Shown: positions 56,401 through 64,000 of the stretch, piece by piece
Position numbering within the stretch: the stretch's first letter is position 1
How the letters are laid out: each line of letters starts with the position of its first letter
From: Spisula solida
Lineage: Eukaryota > Mollusca > Bivalvia > Venerida > Mactridae
Length of the DNA: 64,000 nucleotides
Assembly (NCBI GenBank): GCA_947247005.1
Contig: OX365956.1
Span: forward strand, 2,673,501-2,737,500
Direction: 5' to 3'
Translations under genes and position numbers: made by a program
The notes under the pieces: generated by a model
Told to the model about the DNA's origin: nothing
Databases searched by the model: none
What the model saw: only the letters and a program-made list of their open reading frames with translations

Positions 56401-57400
56401 ATACCAAAGTAATGTAGTTTATGCTAGGTAGATTGTGAGAAAAGTTTTGTTTACTCATATCAATTAATCACACTCGGCGCCTAATTCTTGATGTTATCCA
56501 TCGCTACGGTGGTATGCGAGAGAAACCAGCGTCCAATTTATGCTAAGTATCTAGGGTATGCAAGGGCATTACTCCATGGTAGCATTTTATTTCGTCTTTG
56601 ACATGACAGTGTAGTCCATCAGTTCCGACAATTCGCTCTTTCCGTTATATTGTTATTGTTTTTCTCCAACAATACCACATTCTGTACCATAGCCTAGCTT
56701 AAGGTGTGTATAATCTTCATCGCAAGTAACTATAAAACTATTACAGCGATTATTTACCGTCCACCGTTATAGTCCGATGAATCCGAAAATTCGCACTTTT
56801 CCATGCACGTTTTAATATTTTACCCCAAAATACCCCCTTTGCATAATTGCACGGTACTAAAATTTTAAGTCTTCAACAGCACCTTAATAACTACATATAA
56901 GTGTGATTTATTATAAAATATGATAATAAATAACAATGTAGTTGACCGATTCCAAAAATTTGCAGCTTCGTTTATATTTATGAACTTATACCCCAATTTT
57001 CTTAAAATGCTCAAGGGTGACAGAATGGCACCCATCAAAAATTCCATTAGAAAGGTCTTGTCTACTAAAATCAGCAAAGAAAAAAACTATACTCCAATGC
57101 AAGGTTCGGTTAATTTTCGGGGATTTCGGGCCGGACTACAATGCCACTTCAGTGTTCTGTTGTATTCGTGGAAGAGCGTAGTAGAAGTGCGTTCATTTAT
57201 CCACTATGAATAAAGTATCTGTTAGTGATGGTGCCTTGTCGTTTGACTATTTTTGGAAGTGAACAACACATTTGAATGTTTCAGTAGTTTTAGCGTTTTT
57301 CTTTGTCTTCATTGCTACTTCTGACAACCGGAATACAGACACACAGCATGGTGGAATTTTCTTTTCAATACACAATTTTAATTGGTAGTTAATTATAAGC
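56400..57400. other. No gene recognised
   Basis: AT-rich intergenic sequence. Frames at 56865-57213 on both strands show no domain. An 'acagcacctta' at about 56877 resembles the tip of the AGGTGCTG MITE but no partner end was found. Confidence 0.4.
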
Positions 57401-57404
57401 GGAT

Positions 57405-57720
57405 TTAATTAAGTGGTAACGCACTGGGCTGTCAATCCAGAGGTCGTGGGTTCAATCCCTGGCATCGGAACTTGACATTTCTGAAATATTTATAATATAT
57501 ACCGCTATATCTGACCGTGTGATCTGCAAAGTATCCGGAAGTACCAGGAAGCTGTGTATCGGTGATTTACACCGGGCACATTAAAGAACCAGACTGTCTA
57601 TAGGCGCACTTCTGCAGCGCCGGACATCCCTGTATCCAATGTCTCTCTCTCTCTCTCCCTGCAGGGGCTTCCTCTCGGAAACTTAGATTAAAACCACACT
57701 GGTGTATCACATGCAATCCA
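57405..57720 (+). mobile_element. tRNA-derived SINE of a second family
   Basis: A-box-like TTAAGTGGTAACGCACTGGG and B box GTGGGTTCAATCCCTGGC, then a body with ATCTGCAAAGTATCCGGAAG and GGGCACATTAAAGAACCAGA, and a (TC)n stretch near 57640. No clear flanking duplication. Confidence 0.65.
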
Positions 57721-58084
57721 AGTATTGAGAAGTATGTCCTACAAAAACTGACAAGTACAATTTAATGCTTCGCATTGCTGAGTACCGTAGTAGCTTTATG
57801 CTGGACTATTGAAATATTCAGTTCGAATACAAATACCATAGCGGACTTTTGCATTTGGCAATAAACTTCTAAACAGTACCTCAGTGTAGTAATGCGGATA
57901 TCATAATATTAACAGAATTACCACAGTGTAGCAAATGTCGTACACTACAACTACCATAGCGTATAAATGTAGTATATGTTTGAAACTTCCTTCTATTTTC
58001 TATTGCAAAAAAGGTAGATGTTCACCGAAACCCTGCATTATTCCACTACTAAATGGAATGTATTCACCAAGCCAAATAGAATAT

Positions 58085-58390
58085 AGAATGAGGTTTATTT
58101 AACGACAAGGAGTTTAAGTTTCTGCGATCAATATATATATACACACCCGATTGACAGTACAATACATAAAAAAATATATTTTAAACGCGAGACGGTTGCA
58201 TATATTGTATTGAAGGTATAGATTTACGAAAGTTATTTGTCATTTTCTGAAAACAGATCTATCGGAGGACAAGGAGACCAGAGACACGCTCGAAGTAAGA
58301 TAAGTTTACAATACTTTATTTAACTTTTATACTCATAGTAATTTATCATAATTAAATATTATATTCATTAGAGTTGTGCGGTATTACCGG
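58085..58390. repeat. Third copy of a flank segment, unoccupied by the MITE
   Basis: Positions 58085-58330 match 45570-45586 joined to 46084-46290 ('tttaagtttctgcgatcaatat', 'tttgtcattttctgaaaacagatctatcgg'). It lacks the AGGTGCTG MITE and so serves as the empty site for it. Confidence 0.7.
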
Positions 58391-59440
58391 TATGTCGGTA
58401 ACCGTGGTATCACTCACTGCGGTACCATCCGAGATACCGGTATATCGGTAACCGTGGTATCACTCACTGCGGTTCCATCCGAGATACCGGTATATCGGTA
58501 ACCGTGGTATCACTCACTGCGGTTCCATCCGAGATACCGGTATATCGGTAACCGTGGTACCACTCACTGCGGTTCCACCCGAGATACTGGTATATCGGTA
58601 ACCGTGGTATCACTCACTGCGGTTCCATCGAGATACCGGTATATCGGTAACCGTGGTATCACTCACTGCGGTTCGATCCGAGATACCGGTATATCGGTAA
58701 CCGTGGTATCACTCACTGCGGTACCATCCGAGATACCGGTATATCGGTAACCGTGGTATCACTCACTGCGGTACCATCCGAGATACCGGTATATCGGTAA
58801 CCGTGGTATCACTCACTGCGGTACCATCCGAGATACCGGTATATCGGTAACCGTGGTATCACTCACTGCGGTTCCATCCGAGATACCGGTATATCGGTAA
58901 CCGTGGTATCACTCACTGCGGTTCCATCCGAGATACCGGTATATCGGTAACCGTGGTACCACTCACTGCGGTTCCACCGAGATACCGGTATATCGGTAAC
59001 CGTGGTATCACTCACTGCGGTTCCACCCGAGATACCGGTATATCGGTAACCGTGGTATCACTCACTGCGGTTCCATCCGAGATACCGGTATATCGGTAAC
59101 CGTGGTATCACTCACTGCGGTACCATCCGAGATACCGGTATATCGGTAACCGTGGTATCACTCACTGCGGTACCATCCGAGATACCGGTATATCGGTAAC
59201 CGTGGTATCACTCACTGCGGTACCATCCGAGATACCGGTATATCGGTAACCGTGGTATCACTCACTGCGGTACCATCCGAGATACCGGTATATCGGTAAC
59301 CGTGGTATCACTCTCTGCGGTTCCATCCGAGATACCGGTATATCGGTAACCGTGGTATCACTCACTGCGGTTCCATCCGAGATACCGGTATATCGGTAAC
59401 CGTGGTATCACTAACTGTGGTTCCATCCCAGATACCGGTA
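58391..59440. repeat. 50-bp satellite, about 21 units
   Basis: Unit of the form 'gataccggtatatcggtaac-cgtggtatcactcactgcggttccatccga', repeated head to tail with very low divergence. Variants are mainly TTCCATC or TACCATC and occasional single-base deletions (near 58626, 58976). Each unit contains self-complementary ACCGGTAT/ATACCGGT and GGTAACC. No interspersed unique spacers, so it is not a CRISPR array. Confidence 0.95.
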
Positions 59441-60669
59441 TGTTATCAACTTTATCAATGTTTCTAATTATTTTGAACTTATCAGTCGTAACAGCAAACT
59501 ATACCATTAATGCTTTGATTTCCTCAGTTGAATCCCTTGTCAATGTCATGTTACTGTTATTACTTTCTCGTTATTGTTTGCTGTGCAGTTCAGCACCAAG
59601 CGTACCTTTTCAACTCAAGTTATTACTTAACATAGTCTTAAAATGTCTCTAATTCTAGACATGTAACAAGTATTTGCCTGTCTGAGAGTTTTCCATTATA
59701 TTCTGACTACTGTACTATAGGTGGTTCGTTCTATGTGTGACTCTTGTGTGGATCGCTTGGCGCTGCCGTCGTTTCTGTGTGACTTTGAATTGTATGTGCG
59801 CTACAGTATTTATAATAAAGTTAGTGGTATACGGTGGTATGTAACGTATGAATTTGAGGAAAACCCGTGGTATACCCCTGTAACTTTTTATTCGCGGTAC
59901 TCGGTCCTAATATGCATACGTGTATATAATTAAATACAGTTGCTTAGTCAGTAACAAATCTTAACGCATACCGTGTAATAGTCACACGATCAAGATGGAA
60001 TCTTTTGTTTTTGGCATTCATATTTGCTCTAACATTTAACTTCTGTGGATCACTAGATTGTTGAGAAATGCGCGTTTGATCAATTAATATATACCAATAC
60101 ACCCTAAACAAAGACACTAGACAATCGAAGGTGTGTGTTTTGAACAGGAACATATTTGATCTTTTTAATTTACCAATTTAATATGACTTACACAGACGAC
60201 ATACAAGTACATGTAATTATAAGTATGATTTTGCATAGAAAACTCTCGAAGTTAACTCGTTTTAAATAAACAACCACACTTTATCAGTATATAAACTGGA
60301 AAGAGTATATAACTTTAAACAAATCAATACATTTAATAACCGTGCGCCAATCTTTGAGTAATAGCCGGATCAATAGGTTTGAATAGAGCAGAATAGTTTA
60401 AGAACGAATACATGCACCATGCATTGTCGAAATGCATATTTTCGAAAAAAGAAACTCGATATGGCATCGACAATCTGTGTAAATATTTATTCAATTGTAC
60501 ATATCATATACAACCCTGTACAAGTCTATGTCTGTACTATATGGAACTGCCGGGATAAATTGTCAACGCGTGGTGCGGACCCGGAAATCCAAGACGACGT
60601 CCAAGATGGTCTTACTGTGCTGTATGTGAATAGAACCTTGCATTTCCAGGTAACGAAACATTCTTAATT
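59441..60669 (+). promoter_or_regulatory. Upstream region and probable 5' UTR of the BTB-BACK gene
   Basis: AT-rich with a more GC-rich stretch at 60560-60615 (GCGTGGTGCGGACCCGGAAA, then ATCCAAGACGACGTCCAAGA). The latter resembles the tips of the foldback element at 48051. The short frame ending at 60667 has no domain. Confidence 0.4.
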
Positions 60670-61049
60670 ATGGCAGACGTTACAGACATGCAACGTGGTG
60701 GAGACGAGTCAGATATCGCCAAGGACATCCCTGAAAACAATTGTCAAACAGAAGAAGCGGAACAGAACACTGCTGAGCTGACAAATGTGACACAGGTTCC
60801 ATCTAGAGATTGGCAAATTGATTGCAATCTAAAGGAATGCTTGCTAAACGTGTACAGCAATGAACGCTGGACAGACATGACCATAAGATGTGGAAACCAA
60901 CACGCCAGTCGAACTCTTAAAGCTCACAAGATCATTCTAGCTGCCAGGAGTCCAGTTTTTGAAGCCATGTTGTTCGGACCTTGTAGTGATGGTAAGACGG
61001 AGTATGACTTTCCAGATGCCGAAGCTGATATATTTGACATGATGCTAAG
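60670..61049 (+). CDS. BTB-BACK (BTBD-type) protein, exon 1
   Basis: The ATG at 60670 opens an acidic N-terminus (about residues 1-55), followed by DWQIDCNLKECLLNVYSNER, then WTDMTIRCGNQ, LKAHKIILAARSPVFEAMLF and YDFPDAEADIFDMMLR. This is a BTB/POZ domain of the BTBD1/2/3/6 type ('W.D..f.v.......aHk.iLa.rSpvF.amf'). The donor is AG|GTATGT, phase 2. By family knowledge such proteins are Cullin-3 adaptors. Codon 127 is completed by the exon at 61802. Confidence 0.85.
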
Positions 61050-61801
61050 GTATGTAGATATTTTTACTCGAATACATGTACATATACTACTACTATATCT
61101 TAGAAAAATAACATTATATTTTGAAGCCAATATAATAAATATGAAATCGCTGGCTAAAAATTATAAGACTCATACATTTTTGAAATCTACATCTCAATGG
61201 TCTTCTTATGAGCCTATTTTCATGAAAATCGGAAGTAGTCATGTTGAATCAACTGATGTTTAAAAAGCTTGTTTGTCCATAAGTAAAGAGTAGTTTTCAA
61301 ACAGTTTTTTCTTGTTTTCTCAGGATAATGATTTTGTACTTACGACCTTCTAATTCTAAGTCGGCGAAATGACCTATAATTAGCTTACACTGCTACACTA
61401 CACTCACTGAGCATTTTACCTTGTGCACGTTCTGTGTAATAACAATGTGCAATGTCTGATATGATTTATGGTGATAAAATATATAACACCTGTCACACCA
61501 GTACTGTTGGTAGCTCAATTCACTTTTAGAATAAGACATATACATGCATTGTGTATGTATGATCCTTAACAGTTAAAAAAATGCAAATTCTATATCACAA
61601 AAAGCTTTTCTTCTGACGAAGTACTACTATCTACAGGTACACTTTACCTGAAATATATATTATATATATAACTTACATGTAGTTACCGTTTTGTATCGTT
61701 TGCGTAGTTTCATTCTTTTAAGTTTTTAGTGCTCGCCTGTTTCAATTTAGTGCTGCTTTGCTTTCTAAGTTATCATTATGAGCATACTTTTACAATTGCA
61801 G
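61050..61801 (+). other. Intron of the BTB-BACK gene
   Basis: Donor GTATGT, acceptor ACAATTGCAG. Retained open frame to 61263 is intron read-through. No repeat recognised. Confidence 0.7.
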
Positions 61802-62933
61802 GTTTATGTATAATGACGATGCCAACTTGACAAGTGTTGACAATGCCACAGATTAAAAGGAGATGGCAGATATGTATCAGATAACGAGTCTAGTAGATCA
61901 ATGTGCACAGTTCTTACACACCAATATAACAGTAGACAACGTTTGTAAAAGTCTTGACTACGCACTGAAATATAATACACCAACACTCCGAGATGCATGC
62001 TGTGACTTCATTGATAAAAACGTTAAAGAAATTATAGAGACCGACGGATTCCTGAACATTTCAAACGAATGTCTGACATACTTGCTGAAAGGTGATACGT
62101 TGTTTGCTGAAGAAGATGTTATATTTCACAGAGTTGAAGAATGGGCAAAGTTAAAATTGTCTGAGGCAGGAAAGGAAGAAAATGGAGCAAATATTCGTGC
62201 TGTTCTTGGGGATGCGTTTTATCACCTTCGCCTGCCAACTTTACCTACAGTAAAACTGCTTGGATGTATCAAGCGGAAATGTTATTTTTCAGTTGATGAG
62301 TATGAAGATATTATGGACTGCAATGTGGAGCGTCAATCTAAAGTGAGTTTTATTTCCAACGTGCGACGTATTCCTTTACAAGACACACTTACTTTTTCGA
62401 CCGATACATGTGAAAGCGACTATCTAGATTCAAGTATTGTTCAAGAGTTGACAATTGTAATTAAGAAAGATCTTCACCTTGAGTGGATTGATATTCCCTT
62501 GTTTCGTACGGTGTACGACATTGAGAATGATCTACCGATCAGTTGTAATCCATTCCTGTCGGTTAAAATAACGATAGATAAATTTGAAAAGCGTTCCAAC
62601 ATACACCAAGTCACAGATGAATCGTCTAGAATTGTGTTTGATACACCCGTACTACTGAGAAAACGAGATTCTCCGTTTGACCTTAAAATTCAAATAGAGC
62701 AAATACATGAAGATTCCAGTTTGAGGCTGGTTAGTTCATACGGTACAGTTGGATCATCGAGTAGTTCAAAAGTAATTTCAGCTCGCCAAACGCAAGAATC
62801 TTTGATTGGTATAAAAACGATCGGTATCCGAAATTGTTCTTTTCGAGAGAACAAAGGGCGTTCAGATCAGAAGAAAGGAAAATGGGAAGCAGCATTTCCA
62901 AATGATAACGAACATACTGTACAGCCTTTATAG
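61802..62933 (+). CDS. BTB-BACK (BTBD-type) protein, exon 2, with an in-frame stop
   Basis: Phase-2-compatible start reading FMYNDDANLTSVDNATD, then TAA at 61854-61856, then KEMADMYQITSLVDQCAQFL and on to the TAG at 62931. Family members have an uninterrupted 'A....l..laDmY.i..L...C' here, so a Leu TTA changed to TAA is likely. After the stop follow the BTB C-terminal helices, a BACK domain (CKSLDYALKYNTPTLRDACC, LLKGDTLFAEEDVIFHRVEE, LRLPTLPTVKLL) and a C-terminal region of about 200 residues that may be a diverged PHR-like fold. Everything else is intact, so this is either a young pseudogene, an assembly error, or a gene using the ATG at 61863 for a BTB-less product. Confidence 0.8.
61854..61856 (+). 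other. In-frame TAA inside the BTB domain
   Basis: The stop lies 17 full codons after the splice acceptor and two codons before ATGGCAGAT. An alternative acceptor at CCACAG (61851) would remove it but gives the wrong phase for the downstream frame. Confidence 0.75.
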
Positions 62934-63258
62934 AGCAACCCCATTTTGGAGCTTTAAATGGTGGTTGTTGATAAGTGGTGGATGCTCTACGGAGACTATC
63001 TTTATTGTTAATATCGGCTTTAATAGAGAGGTTGTGGCTCTGCAGAGGGCCATTATTGAGAGTAGTACTGTATTACAAACGAAATCCGTTTTGGTTTGTG
63101 TACCCTCTATGTTTGACTGTTTTAGCGGTTTACCGTCGAGTTAATTTCAAGAATTTTGATAAATTCAATGTGAATAATTTTTATTTTATGCTGGCTAGCC
63201 AAACACAAAAGGCTAGTTCCTTTAATTAACTACTCTTAATATAAACGCCTATAATATA
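62934..63258 (+). other. 3' UTR or downstream sequence of the BTB-BACK gene
   Basis: AT-rich, no canonical AATAAA identified with confidence. Overlapping short frames here are not supported. Confidence 0.4.
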
Positions 63259-63570
63259 AAATGGGGAGCGGTGGCCTAGAGATAGGGCGCGTTTCGGGAT
63301 CGAGAGGTCCCGGGTTCAACACCCATCTGGACCACCTTTTAATTTCTCTAAGCAAGAATAATCTATATGATCCACTCGACCAAGGTGTGAATTGGTACCT
63401 GCGTACATGTTCGATAGTCCTTGGTGCCGCAGATCGTTGTTGACACACACCAGGAGAGAAATAGTCTCCCCATGGAGACTCGATTGCAGGTAGTCCAATG
63501 ACCAGGGGAAGTTAAAATGTCAACGGGTGGCTGAACGGCTGTAATTGGTAACTTAACTTTTTTAACTTAT
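63259..63570 (+). mobile_element. tRNA-derived SINE, full-length copy
   Basis: Head GGGGAGCGGTGGCCTAGAGA and B box CCGGGTTCAACACCC, body 'agcaagaataatc', 'accaaggtgtgaattgg', 'aggggaagttaaaatgtcaa', end 'taacttaacttttttaactta'. The best preserved copy of the family in the window. Confidence 0.8.
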
Positions 63571-64000
63571 GATATACTCAACAAAAAGAAACTTTATATT
63601 TTTGGTAAGATTTCCATTGACATAACTTTAGTTGACTCTGTATTCACCTAGTAAATGTTTCATACATTGACAAAATAAGTGGTATACTATGCAGTGGACT
63701 ACAGCCGATACATTTCGTTCAAGCAGTTAACAGTTTATGCAAGCAATTGACAAAACACGCGACAGAAAATAAGTTCTAATTTTAATTCAAAGGGAAGTAA
63801 CAGATCAATGTTTGACCGAAACCGCATGAATCAGCGTTAGACATTTTCAGTATCAAACGTGTTTTTTTCTTAACAAAAATACGTGCATTGATGTTTACAT
63901 AAAACAGGTCAACAGCCCATGAACGGATAGCTTGAATACGCATTATGCTGTTTTAACAAAGTCAGTTATTATATCCCCTTTCCGTTCAGTAATCCACTCT
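63571..64000. other. No gene recognised
   Basis: AT-rich sequence to the window end; no coding or repeat structure could be supported. Confidence 0.4.

Noticed and set aside
58391..59440. CRISPR-like regular repeat
   Set aside because: The 50-base units are head to tail with no unique spacers, and the DNA is eukaryotic. It is a satellite.
60419..60667. 82-codon frame just upstream of the BTB-BACK start
   Set aside because: It ends three bases before the real ATG, shows no domain and is most likely 5' UTR.

Overview
The window is eukaryotic genomic DNA, most likely from a marine bivalve mollusc. It is AT-rich, with short exons bounded by GT-AG introns, no operons, and about half or more of the sequence is dispersed repeat. 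Repeat families of bivalve type dominate: AGGTCA-rich ~145-bp units bounded by AGCTCACCTG and CAGGTGAGCG ends, 'ATGCCCCC...GGGGGCATA' MITEs and tRNA-derived SINEs. Species cannot be fixed from the sequence alone, and all gene models below come from reading frames, splice consensus and phase compatibility only.

Left part (1-6.9 kb): a minus-strand gene with a Myb/SANT-like DNA-binding domain, four exons proposed (6704 down to 1261), every junction phase-compatible. A CpG-richer stretch around 6.7-6.9 kb is its probable promoter.

8.4-25.3 kb: a plus-strand gene for an innate-immune STAND ATPase, reconstructed as a DZIP3-like HEPN domain (exons 8425-8801 and 18427-18495), a coiled-coil linker (19017-19314) and one large NACHT plus LRR exon (22702-25343). 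The 9.6-kb first visible intron holds a stack of nested transposable elements; the third visible intron holds a piggyBac-type element with another repeat inside.

26-35 kb: repeats, including a Mutator-like element (27488-30353) with a 9-bp target-site duplication and a decayed transposase + Ulp1-like + PHD coding region, and a second 9-bp-TSD element (31386-32315).

35-56 kb: a duplicated BTB-domain gene. Copy 1 (36136-43203) has an open frame but its first exon is split by a 5.1-kb foldback element with a TAA duplication. Copy 2 (53323-55530) is a pseudogene split by an internally deleted LINE with a 12-bp duplication; its 5' flank also took a 4.36-kb foldback element whose centre is a 42-bp minisatellite.

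57-64 kb: a SINE, a 50-bp satellite of about 21 units (58.39-59.44 kb), and a BTB-BACK gene of BTBD type (60670-62933) that reads well except for one in-frame stop right after its splice acceptor. The recurring theme is a gene-poor, transposon-rich stretch in which an immune receptor and BTB genes are being duplicated and broken by identifiable insertions, several of which have exact duplicated target sites.
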